DNA from: Prevotella sp.
GTDB taxonomy: Bacteria > Bacteroidota > Bacteroidia > Bacteroidales > Bacteroidaceae
Assembly: GCA_017458125.1 (NCBI GenBank)
Contig: JAFTGB010000011.1
Location: 1-64,000 of the forward strand
DNA: 64,000 bases
Reading direction: 5' to 3'
The translations under genes were made by a program, and so were the position numbers. Below are positions 43,834 to 52,900 of the stretch, piece by piece (the first letter of the stretch is position 1; each line of letters begins with the position of its first letter). The notes beneath the pieces are model-generated. The model had not been told where the DNA came from and did not search any database. It worked only from the letters and a program-made list of their open reading frames with translations.

Positions 43834-46050
43834 TTAGCGGATGAACAGCAGTTCGCGATACTTAGGCAGGGGCCACAGCGAGTCGTCGACGATGAGTTCC
43901 AGCTTGTCTATCTGGTAGCGGATGTTGTCCAGAAGAGGCTCCACCGTGTCGTGATAGACTATGGCCTTCTGGTGCTCGTCGTCAATCTTGTTGGCCTGTT
44001 TGCGGGCGTTGACCAGTTCCTCAACACCTTTCTCTATGGCCGATGTGCGCTCGGCTATCTCCTCGATGAGCTTCAGGTTGCGGGCAGAGAGTTTCCCGGC
44101 CTTGTCGTCATCAAACACCTCAGCCATGTTCTCCACATTCTTCAGCAACTGCGTCTGGTAGCGCGTAGCCACGGGAATGATGTGGTTCATCGAGATGTCA
44201 CCCAAGACACGGGCCTCAATCTGAATCTTCTTCGTGTACGTTTCCCACTTCACCTCATTACGGGCTTCCAGCTCCTTGCGTGTCATCACACCCAGACGCT
44301 CAAACATGCAGATGCTTTCCTCGTCAAGGTAACGCTCGAAAATCTTCGGGCACGACTTCTCGACGTCAAGACCACGCTTCTCGGCCTCTATCACCCACTC
44401 GTCAGAGTAGCCGTTGCCGTCGAAACGAATGGGTTTGCACGTCTTGATGTCCTCGCGCAGCACGTCGATGATGGCATGCATGACGGGACTGTGATCCGTA
44501 CCGGCCAACTGTTTCTCGAACTCGGGGATGCGGGCGTCCACACGCTTCTTAAAGTCAACCAAGGCTTCAGCCACTGCCGAGTTGAGTGCTATCATGGCCG
44601 AGGCACAGTTGGCTTCGCTACCTACGGCACGGAACTCAAAGCGGTTACCCGTAAAGGCGAAGGGACTGGTGCGGTTGCGGTCGGTGTTGTCGATGAACAG
44701 TTCCGGTATCTCAGGAATGTCCATCTTCATGCCCTGCTTACCTGCCATGGCGAGAACGTCAGCGACGTCGGCTCGCTCTATATGGTCTAACAACTCTGAC
44801 ACCTGCTTGCCCAAGAAGCTGGAAATGATGGCAGGAGGAGCCTCGTTGGCACCCAAGCGGTGGGCGTTGGTAGCCGACATAATGCTGGCTTTCAGCAGAC
44901 CGTTGTGGCGGTAGACACCCATCAGCGTCTCTACGATGAAGGTGGCGAAACGCAGATTCTGCTCTGCGGTCTTGCCGGGAGCGTGCAGCAACACGCCATT
45001 GTCTGTCGAGAGGCTCCAGTTGTTGTGTTTGCCCGAGCCGTTGATGCCGTCAAAGGGCTTCTCGTGCAGCAGCACGCGGAACCCATGCTTACGGGCCACG
45101 CGTTTCATGACCGACATGAGCAACATGTTATGGTCGACGGCCAGATTGGTCTCCTCAAAGATGGGAGCCAGCTCAAACTGGTTGGGAGCCACCTCGTTGT
45201 GACGCGTCTTGCAGGGGATGCCCAGTTCGAGAGCCACTATCTCCAGTTCACGCATAAAAGCGGCAACACGCTCGGGTATGGCCCCGAAGTAGTGGTCGTC
45301 CATCTGCTGGTTCTTGGCCGAGTCATGCCCCATCAGCGTGCGCCCCGTCAGCAGCAGGTCGGGACGTGCTGCGTAGAGTCCTTCGTCAACGAGGAAGTAT
45401 TCCTGTTCCCATCCTAAGTTCGACGTCACCTTCTTGACCGAGGGGTCAAAGTAGTGGCAGACCTCCGTGGCAGCCACGTTGACGGCATGCAAGGCACGCA
45501 ACAGGGGTGCCTTGTAGTCAAGCGCTTCACCGCTGTAACTGATGAACACGGTGGGGATGCACAGCGTATCATCAATAATGAACACGGGGCTGGTGGGGTC
45601 CCAGGCAGAGTAGCCACGGGCCTCGAAGGTAGAGCGGATGCCACCGCTGGGGAACGACGAGGCATCGGGTTCTTGCTGCACAAGCAGCTTGCCGGTGAAC
45701 TCCTCCACCATGCCGCCCTTGCCGTCATGCTCTATGAACGAGTCATGCTTCTCGGCTGTTCCTTCGGTCAGTGGCTGGAACCAGTGCGTGTAATGCGTCA
45801 CGCCATTCTCCGTAGCCCATTGTTTCATGCCTACAGCGACAGCATCGGCCACGCTGCGGTCCAGACGGGCACCGTTGTCAATGACGTCAAGCATCTGCTC
45901 GTAGACCTCCTTGGGCAGGTACTTATACATCTTCTCGCGGTTAAACACTTTCTTTCCAAAATACTGGGCGGGACGCTCCGCCGGTGCTTTTACGTCAAGC
46001 GGCTTCTTCTTGAAAGCCTCTCCGACAACCTGAAATCTTAATGTTTCCAT
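43834..46050 (-). CDS. glnN: glutamine synthetase type III
   Basis: A 738-residue enzyme that makes glutamine from glutamate, ammonia and ATP. The length of over 700 residues and the N-terminus (LRFQVVGEAF, RPAQYFGKKVFN) mark the GSIII group of Bacteroidetes and cyanobacteria. Catalytic blocks include RSTFEARGYSAWDPTSP, the ATP-site region DGINGSGKHNNWSLS, and NRTSPFAFTGNRFEFRAVGS. It is the last gene of the gltB-gltD-dapF-dapL-glnN run and has no recognisable promoter in its 54-bp upstream spacer. Confidence 0.96.
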   Translation of the reverse strand: METLRFQVVGEAFKKKPLDVKAPAERPAQYFGKKVFNREKMYKYLPKEVYEQMLDVIDNGARLDRSVADAVAVGMKQWATENGVTHYTHWFQPLTEGTAEKHDSFIEHDGKGGMVEEFTGKLLVQQEPDASSFPSGGIRSTFEARGYSAWDPTSPVFIIDDTLCIPTVFISYSGEALDYKAPLLRALHAVNVAATEVCHYFDPSVKKVTSNLGWEQEYFLVDEGLYAARPDLLLTGRTLMGHDSAKNQQMDDHYFGAIPERVAAFMRELEIVALELGIPCKTRHNEVAPNQFELAPIFEETNLAVDHNMLLMSVMKRVARKHGFRVLLHEKPFDGINGSGKHNNWSLSTDNGVLLHAPGKTAEQNLRFATFIVETLMGVYRHNGLLKASIMSATNAHRLGANEAPPAIISSFLGKQVSELLDHIERADVADVLAMAGKQGMKMDIPEIPELFIDNTDRNRTSPFAFTGNRFEFRAVGSEANCASAMIALNSAVAEALVDFKKRVDARIPEFEKQLAGTDHSPVMHAIIDVLREDIKTCKPIRFDGNGYSDEWVIEAEKRGLDVEKSCPKIFERYLDEESICMFERLGVMTRKELEARNEVKWETYTKKIQIEARVLGDISMNHIIPVATRYQTQLLKNVENMAEVFDDDKAGKLSARNLKLIEEIAERTSAIEKGVEELVNARKQANKIDDEHQKAIVYHDTVEPLLDNIRYQIDKLELIVDDSLWPLPKYRELLFIR

Positions 46051-46104
46051 CTTTTTTGATTTACGATTTAACGATTTACTATTTACTATTTATTTACGAT
46101 TTGC
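46051..46104. repeat. heptamer-like array at the dapL-glnN junction
   Basis: The 54-bp spacer is made of TTTACGAT and TTTACTA words. It shows no promoter box, consistent with co-transcription of glnN with the upstream genes. Confidence 0.7.
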
Positions 46105-47367
46105 TTATTTTACCCAATTCTTAATACGTTCCAGTGCTTCCCTCGTCTGCTCGTGACTGCCGAAGGCGGTAAAGCGGACGTAGCCCTCGCCACTGGGACC
46201 GAAGCCGACACCCGGTGTGCACACCACGTTGGCACCATAGAGCAGCGACTCGAAGAACTTCCAAGAAGAAGTCGGTGCCATAGCGCCAACTTCCTCTTGG
46301 AAGCCGTCGGGTGTGCGCATCCATACGTAGGGAGCATTCTCGCCGCCATAGCACTCGAAGCCGAGACTGCGCAGCGTGGTGAGCATCTCGTGGGCGTTCC
46401 GCATGTAGTAGGCTATGGTCTGTTGCACCTGCTGCTTGCCATCCGGCGTGTAGATGGCCTCTGCCGCACGCTGACTGACGTAGCTCGTACCGTTGAACTT
46501 TGTAGTCTGGCGGCGCAACCACAGTTGGTTCAAGGGTATGCGCTCACCTTCAAAAGTAGATACCGTCACCTCCTTGGGTACGATGGTGTAGCCACAGCGG
46601 ATGCCTGTAAAGCCTGCTGTCTTTGAGTAGGAACGGAACTCGACGGCACACTTGCGGGCGCCACGAATCTCATAGATGCTATGCGGGATGGACGCATCCT
46701 GGATGTAAGCCTGATAGGCGGCATCGAAGAGGATGAGGGCGTCGTTCTTCAACGCATAGTTCACCCACTTGCGCAACTCCTGCTTGCTGATGACCGTACC
46801 CGTAGGATTGTTGGGGTAGCACAGATAGATGACGTCTACAGGACGGCCCTTGGGCAACTCCGGCACAAAGCCGTTCTCTGCCGTGATGGGCATATAGCGC
46901 ACGTTGGTCCAACGGCCGTCGCGGTAGCTGCCGCAGCGTCCTATCATCACGTTGGAGTCGATGTAGACAGGATAGATGGGGTCGGTGACACCAATGAAGT
47001 TGTCCCAGTGCAGCAGTTCCTGGAAGTTGCCGGTATCGCTCTTGGCACCGTCGTTGATGAAGACCTCATCCATGTCGAGGTGTATGCCACGAGGCACGAA
47101 GTCGTTTTTCAGGATGGCTTCGCGCAGGAAGTCATAGCCTTGCTCAGGACCGTAGCCGCGGAACGTGGCCGCCTGCGCCATCTCGTCGGTGGCGCGGTGC
47201 ATGGCCTCTAATACGGCAGGACATAGCGGTTGCGTGACATCACCGATGCCAAGGCTGATGATGTCGGCTTTGGGGTGCGTCACCTTGAAAGCATTCACCT
47301 TCTTGGCAATGTCTGCAAAGAGGTAGTTTGCCTGAAGGTTCAGAAAGTGGATGTTTACTAATGCCAT
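46105..47367 (-). CDS. dapL: LL-diaminopimelate aminotransferase
   Basis: A 420-residue PLP enzyme that converts tetrahydrodipicolinate directly to LL-diaminopimelate, by-passing the acylated intermediates. It shows SLGIGDVTQPLCPAVLEAMH, the substrate block CYPNNPTGTVISK, the PLP Lys in SYSKTAGFTGIRCGY, and APYVWMRTPDGF. It is of family-typical length. It lies next to dapF, which performs the next step, and upstream of glnN in a glutamate-consuming operon. Confidence 0.95.
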   Translation of the reverse strand: MALVNIHFLNLQANYLFADIAKKVNAFKVTHPKADIISLGIGDVTQPLCPAVLEAMHRATDEMAQAATFRGYGPEQGYDFLREAILKNDFVPRGIHLDMDEVFINDGAKSDTGNFQELLHWDNFIGVTDPIYPVYIDSNVMIGRCGSYRDGRWTNVRYMPITAENGFVPELPKGRPVDVIYLCYPNNPTGTVISKQELRKWVNYALKNDALILFDAAYQAYIQDASIPHSIYEIRGARKCAVEFRSYSKTAGFTGIRCGYTIVPKEVTVSTFEGERIPLNQLWLRRQTTKFNGTSYVSQRAAEAIYTPDGKQQVQQTIAYYMRNAHEMLTTLRSLGFECYGGENAPYVWMRTPDGFQEEVGAMAPTSSWKFFESLLYGANVVCTPGVGFGPSGEGYVRFTAFGSHEQTREALERIKNWVK

Positions 47368-47368
47368 G

Positions 47369-47522
47369 GGGATATTTTACTATTTGACTATTTTACTATT
47401 GGACTATTGTTATTTTCGATTTACGGATTTTCGATTTTCGATTTATTTCTTTATCCGCTTCGTCATTTCTTCATTTCTCATTTACATTTCTCATTACTCA
47501 TTACTCATTTCTCATTTGGAAC
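47369..47522. repeat. first copy of a 112-bp exact direct repeat, plus heptamer arrays
   Basis: ACTATTT words (47379-47410) are followed by a block at 47411-47522 that is identical, base for base as far as I can read, to 48347-48458. The block consists of TTTCGATT words, a unique core TTTATCCGCTTCGTCATT, and ATTACTC/ATTTCTC heptamers. Its distal end encodes the last residues and stop codon of dapF. Confidence 0.88.
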
Positions 47523-48319
47523 GTCAGTTCCTCAATTTCGCCGTCGAAGACAAAGGTGGCGGGGCCAGTCATGTAGACGTGATTATCGCTTTCGCACCAC
47601 TCGATATGCAGTGTGCCGCCGTCCATGACGATGTGCGACCGTTGCCCGGCCTTGCCGGTGACGAAGGCGGCAACGGCGGTAGCACAGGCTCCTGTCCCGC
47701 AGGCCTGCGTGATGCCGCTGCCCCGTTCCCAGACACGCGTGCGGATGGTGTCACCCTCAATGCGTGCAAACTCAATGTTGCAGCGTTGCGGGAAGGCGCG
47801 ATGATGTTCGAGGGCCGGACCTTTCTCTGCTATTTTGTCGACGTCATCGGTAAAGATAACGTAGTGCGGATTGCCCATCGAGACAAAGGTGCCTGTATCA
47901 AGACCACCATCCGGCAGGAACTGTCCTACCACGTCGAACTGCGGTTCGCCCATATCGACGGTGACGCTCTCCACCACCTTATTATATATATGCAGGCTGA
48001 GCGTCTTGATGCCTGAGAGCGTCAGCAGACGGATCTCCGTTTTGTCCGTGATGCCTTTCTCGTAGAGATACTTCCCAATACAGCGCGAGGCATTGCCGCA
48101 CATCATGGCCTCGCTGCCGTCGGCATTGAAGATGCGCATGGAGAAGTCGGCTTCGGGCACCGGCGAACGGTCGATGAGTACGAGTCCATCCGACCCGATA
48201 CCCTTATGGCGGTCGCTGTACTTGACAGCGAACGCTGCCGGGTCGGCTATGGGGTACTGCGTGACGTCGACATAGATGTAGTCGTTGCCGCAGCCGTGCA
48301 TTTTGGAAAAACTAATCAT
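47501..48319 (-). CDS. dapF: diaminopimelate epimerase
   Basis: A 272-residue epimerase that converts LL- to meso-diaminopimelate for lysine and peptidoglycan. The two catalytic Cys residues are in [14 protein letters not shown] and QACGTGACA. Substrate loops are [12 protein letters not shown] and MGNPHYVIF. The C-terminal FQMRNE and stop come from the repeat block at 47411-47522, so the tail is repeat-derived. Confidence 0.96.
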   Translation of the reverse strand: MISFSKMHGCGNDYIYVDVTQYPIADPAAFAVKYSDRHKGIGSDGLVLIDRSPVPEADFSMRIFNADGSEAMMCGNASRCIGKYLYEKGITDKTEIRLLTLSGIKTLSLHIYNKVVESVTVDMGEPQFDVVGQFLPDGGLDTGTFVSMGNPHYVIFTDDVDKIAEKGPALEHHRAFPQRCNIEFARIEGDTIRTRVWERGSGITQACGTGACATAVAAFVTGKAGQRSHIVMDGGTLHIEWCESDNHVYMTGPATFVFDGEIEELTFQMRNE

Positions 48320-48458
48320 TGGACTATTTGATTATTTGACTATTGCTATTTTCGATTTACGGATTTTCGATTTTCGATTTATTTCTTTATCCGCTTCGTC
48401 ATTTCTTCATTTCTCATTTACATTTCTCATTACTCATTACTCATTTCTCATTTGGAAC
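48312..48458. repeat. second copy of the 112-bp direct repeat
   Basis: The 48347-48458 block matches 47411-47522 over 112 bp, with ACTATTT/GATTATTT words before it. Here the distal end is read in a different frame and supplies the last residues (VPNEK) and stop of gltD. Confidence 0.88.
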
Positions 48459-49805
48459 ATTACGGAGGTATTCGTTTACTCTTTTTGCTGTCTCTATGCC
48501 ACTGGCCATGGCACGCACGACGAGGGATGCGCCGTTCTTTGCATCGCCACAGACGAAGACGTTCTCCGGGTAGTCCGGGTGCTCGGGCTTCAGAAATCCC
48601 ATGGCCAGCAGCACCATCTCAGCCTTGATGACTTCGGGCTTGCCTTTCTCCACCATCAGCGGACGGCCACCATTGGGGTTGGGCTGCCAGTCTATCTCTT
48701 GCACTCGGACACCCGTCAGCCGACCGTCCTTGCCCAGGAATTCCAGCGTATTGATGTTCCAGCGTCGCGTGCAGCCCTCCTCATGACTCGACGTCGTCTT
48801 CAGTGTACGCGGGAAGTCAGGCCAAGGGTTCTTGGGGTCTTCGGGACCCTCTACGGGGCGCGGCATGATTTCTATCTGCGTCACGCTGCGGCATCCCTGA
48901 CGGTGTGCCGTGCCGATGCAGTCCGAACCCGTGTCGCCACCGCCGATGACCAGCACGTCTTTGTCTTTGGCGCTGATGCGCTCGTCCTTGCTGAACTCCA
49001 TGCCAGCCAGCACACGGTTCTGCTGCGATAGCAGTTCGAGTGCTAAGTGTACGCCCTTCAGCTTGCGACCCGGTATGTTGAGGTCGCGTGCCGTAGGTGT
49101 GCCGGTGGCGAGGACATAAGCCTCCCACCCGTCCTCCCCTCGGGGAGGGATAGAGAGGGGGCTATTATACCTGAACTCAACGCCTTCCTGCTCCATCAGT
49201 CGGATGCGACGGTCGATGACGGCTTTGTTCAACTTGAAGTTAGGAATGCCATAGCGCAGCAGTCCGCCAGCGGCCTCATTCTTCTCAAAGACACAAACCT
49301 TGTAGCCCATCTGGTTGAGGGCGTCAGCAGCGGCAAGACCGGCGGGGCCTGCACCGACGACGGCGACCCGCAGACCGTTGCGGCTGCCGGGTATGCGGGG
49401 CTGAATGTATCCTTCGCGGTAGGCCGCTTCAATGATGGCGCACTCGTCTTCGCGGTTGGTGGTCGGCTCGTGGTTGAAGAGGTTCAGCACACAAGCCTTC
49501 TCGCACAAGGCGGGACAGATACGTCCCGTGAACTCCGGGAACGGATTGGTAGACGTAAGCAGACGGAAGGCCCTCTCCCACTCTCCCTTATATAAGGCGT
49601 CGTTCCACTCTGGTGCCTTGTTGCCCAGCGGACAAGCCCAATGGCAGAAAGGCACGCCGCAGTCCATACAGCGGCTGGCTTGTTCGCGGCGCTGATGGGT
49701 GTTCAGCGTCTGTTCCACTTCCCCAAAGTCACGTATTCTGTCGTGAACAGGACGGTAGCCAGCCTCCTGTCTGTGTATCTCTAAAAATGCTTTCGGATTT
49801 CCCAT
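48441..49805 (-). CDS. gltD: glutamate synthase small subunit (contains an in-frame repeat)
   Basis: A 454-residue FAD/NAD(P)H subunit that passes electrons to GltB. An N-terminal ferredoxin-like domain has CMDCGVPFCHWACPLGN and CPALCEKACVLN. The FAD site is VAVVGAGPAGLAAADALN and the NADPH site is VLVIGGGDTGSDCIGTA. Between YN and AYVLATG it carries SPLSIPPRGEDGWE, translated from a GC-rich palindrome at 49129-49163 that is found elsewhere as an intergenic repeat. The C-terminal tail is also repeat-derived. The catalytic motifs are unaffected. Confidence 0.95.
   Translation of the reverse strand: MGNPKAFLEIHRQEAGYRPVHDRIRDFGEVEQTLNTHQRREQASRCMDCGVPFCHWACPLGNKAPEWNDALYKGEWERAFRLLTSTNPFPEFTGRICPALCEKACVLNLFNHEPTTNREDECAIIEAAYREGYIQPRIPGSRNGLRVAVVGAGPAGLAAADALNQMGYKVCVFEKNEAAGGLLRYGIPNFKLNKAVIDRRIRLMEQEGVEFRYNSPLSIPPRGEDGWEAYVLATGTPTARDLNIPGRKLKGVHLALELLSQQNRVLAGMEFSKDERISAKDKDVLVIGGGDTGSDCIGTAHRQGCRSVTQIEIMPRPVEGPEDPKNPWPDFPRTLKTTSSHEEGCTRRWNINTLEFLGKDGRLTGVRVQEIDWQPNPNGGRPLMVEKGKPEVIKAEMVLLAMGFLKPEHPDYPENVFVCGDAKNGASLVVRAMASGIETAKRVNEYLRNVPNEK
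49129..49163. repeat. in-frame GC palindromic element in gltD (class B)
   Basis: The core TCCTCCCCTCGGGGAGGGA is followed by an AGGGGGCT end. It matches 50857-50899 (in gltB) and, inverted, 55262-55295 (between glnK and amtB). It is translated as SPLSIPPRGEDGWE. Confidence 0.85.
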
Positions 49806-49915
49806 CGTTTTATTTTACTATTTCACTATTTCACTATTTCACCATTTTACTATTTCACTATTTTACTATTTCACCATTTTACTATTGTTGCGGCATTTGT
49901 CCAATAGTCCAATAG
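49806..49915. repeat. ACTATTTC array at the gltB-gltD junction
   Basis: The 110-bp spacer is tandem TTTACTATTTCACTATTTC words, then CCAATAGTCCAATAGTC. It gives gltB its final codons Leu-Asp-Asn-Leu-Thr-Ile and stop. No promoter box is visible for gltD. Confidence 0.8.
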
Positions 49916-52900
49916 TCAAATTGTCAAATTGTCCAATTGCCTGATTTTCTGCTGTAGCTTCTTCATCTGCTCCTCCTGCAGCACACGCTTGTACTCAATG
50001 GGAAGCACCTGGATGAAATCGTCCGCATAGTGCTGCCAGTCGTCGAGCATGCGTCCGGCCAGTGCCGACCCCGTATGCAGGTAGTGCTGACGGATGAGCT
50101 CAAGCAGCTCCTTGCGCGAACTGCTGTCCTCGACCAGCGACAGCTCCACCATGTCCATGTTGCAGAAGTAGTCGAACGTGTGAGCAGGGTCATAGACGTA
50201 GGCCACGCCTCCCGACATGCCTGCCGCAAAGTTGCGTCCTGTCTGGCCGAGCACCACCACGCGTCCTCCTGTCATGTACTCACAGCAGTGGTCGCCGGCA
50301 CCCTCTATGACGGCAATGGCTCCCGAGTTGCGCACGCCGAAGCGCTCGCCCACCCTGCCGTTGACGTAGAGTTCGCCCGAGGTGGCACCGTAGAGTCCGG
50401 TATTGCCTGCAATGACGTTGTCTTCTGCACGGAAATCATCGTTGCATCGCGCCGGTGGCAGTATGGCCATGCGCCCTCCCGACAGTCCCTTGGCAAAATA
50501 GTCGTTGCACTCCCCTTCCAGTTTCAAGTTCAACCCCTTCACGGCGAAGGCGCCGAACGACTGGCCGGCAGCACCCTTGAAGCGTATGTTGATGGTGTCG
50601 GCAGGCAGTCCTTCCTCGCCATACTTCCTGGCTATGAGTCCTGACAGCATCGTCGTTACGGCACGGTCAGTATTCTTGATGGCAAAGTCCAGGTTGACAG
50701 GTTCCTTACTCTCAACGGCCTTCCGGGCAGCAGCTATGATCTCCTCGTCCTTCACGCCGCTGACCTTCGTGAACTCGCCGCGGTCCCAATACAGGGCCTT
50801 GTCAGTCTCAGGCCGGTGCAGCAGACGGCTGAAGTCGATGGTTGCCCATTTGGAGGCCCCCCAACCGCCCTCCCCTCGGGGAGGGATGGGGAGGGGGCTG
50901 AACTCTATCAAGTCAGTCCTTCCGATGATGTCCTTCAGGTGAGTGACCCCTATCTCGGCCAGATACTCACGCACCTGCCGAGCCAGGAAGGTGAAGTAGT
51001 TGACCACATAGTCAGCACGCCCCATGAAGTGCTTGCGCAACTCCGGGTTCTGCGTGGCCACGCCCATAGGGCAGGTGTTGGTGTTGCACTTGCGCATCAT
51101 CACACAGCCCAGGACGATGAGCGGCAGCGTGCCGAACGAAAACTCGTCGGCGCCGAGCATGGCCATGATGACGACGTCCTTGGCGGTCTTCAGCTGGCCG
51201 TCCGTCTGCAGGCGCACCTGGTTGCGCAGTCCGTTCCCCACCAGCGTCTGCTGCGTCTCGGCCAGTCCTATCTCCGGCGAGATGCCGGCGAACCGCATGC
51301 TGCTGGCCGGTGACGCTCCCGTGCCGCCCTCGGCCCCGCTGATGACGATAAGGTCTGCCTTGGCTTTAGCCACTCCGGCGGCTATGGTGCCCACTCCGCT
51401 CTCGGCCACCAGTTTCACCGATACGGCAGCCGTGGGGTTGATGTTCTTCAAGTCAAAGATAAGTTGTGCTAAGTCTTCTATGGAGTAGATGTCGTGGTGA
51501 GGGGGCGGCGATATGAGCGAGATGCCGGGAATGGAGTGGCGCGTCCTGGCGATGACCTCGTTCACCTTAAATCCGGGCAGCTGTCCGCCCTCGCCGGGCT
51601 TGGCACCCTGGGCCACCTTAATCTGTATCTCCTCTGCATTCACCAGATACTCGGCAGTCACGCCGAAGCGGCCCGACGCTATCTGCTTGGTCTTGCTCGA
51701 CAGGCTGACACCAATGGATTTACCATTTGCAGATTTACAATTTACTATTTGGTGGTAGCGTCGATTGTCCTCGCCGCCCTCGCCGGTATTGCTGCGTGTC
51801 CCCAGCCTGTTCATGGCCAGTGCCAGGGCTTCGTGGGCCTCGATGCTCAGTGCTCCGAACGACATGGCACCGGTGACGAAGTGTCTGACGATGGACTCCA
51901 CGGGTTCCACATCAAGACTCTCTCCCTGCCCCTCCCTGTGAGGGAGGGGAGTAGACACTTTCTTAAAAGTGAGGAAATCGCGAAGGAAAATGGGTGACTC
52001 TTTTTCATCAACAGCCTTTGACCATTCTTTAAACATTTCATAGTCTCCCCTGCGACAAGCCAACTGCAATTTCGCAATCGTTTCTGGGTTCCAGGCATGC
52101 TTAATACCATCCTTGCGCCAGGAGAATTGCCCCTGATTAACAAGGTAGCCACTCCCCTCCCTCACAGGGAGGGGCCGAGAGAGGGTCTGCATCCTTATCT
52201 GGTCGCGCGCTATCTCCTTCAGCCCAATGCCGCCGATGGTGCTCACCTCAGTGCCGAAGTATTGGCGCAGCAGTTCCTCACCCAGCCCGATGCTCTCGAA
52301 AATCTTTGCACCACGGTACGAACGGATGGTCGATATGCCCATCTTCGACATGATTTTTTTCAGCCCCTTGTCTACGGCCTGGATGTAGTGGGCCTCGGCA
52401 GTGGCGTATTCCTCCTGCATCTTGCCTCGCTTCACCAGGTCGTCCAACACGGCAAACACCATGTACGGACACAGTGCCGACGCACCGTAGCCCAGCAGTA
52501 GGGCGGCATGCATGGTCTCGCGCACCTCGCCGCTCTCCACGATGAGCGCCGTCTGCACGCGCTTGCCTACAGCTATCAGATAGTGGTGAACGGCCGAGAC
52601 AGCGAGGAGGGAAGGGATAAAGAAAGACCCAACCAGACTCTCCCCCGTCCCCTCCCTGTGAGGGAGGGGAGTAGATAGTTCTGCGTCTTCTATAGGCAAT
52701 TTGTCTGTCAGTATGATGTAGTTGTAGCCATCATCCACCGCCTGTTCCGCATCCTTGCATAGTTTGTCGAGCGCCTCCCTTAAGGCCTCTCCGGCTTGAG
52801 AGTAATCACTCCCTTCCCTCACAGGGAGGGGCCGGGGGTGGGTCTTCATCGACAGCTTCTTGGTCTTAAACCCCTTGTACCTGATGTTACATAGTATATC

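Noticed and set aside
47411..48458. Long terminal repeats or an insertion sequence around dapF
   Set aside because: The repeats are direct and flank only dapF. There is no transposase, no terminal inverted repeat and no target duplication, and they consist of the same words as other junction arrays.
49129..52846. The GC palindromes as intrinsic terminators or assembly errors
   Set aside because: They lack T-tracts, lie inside intact reading frames, keep the frame every time, and recur with conserved flanks. Random assembly errors would shift frames.
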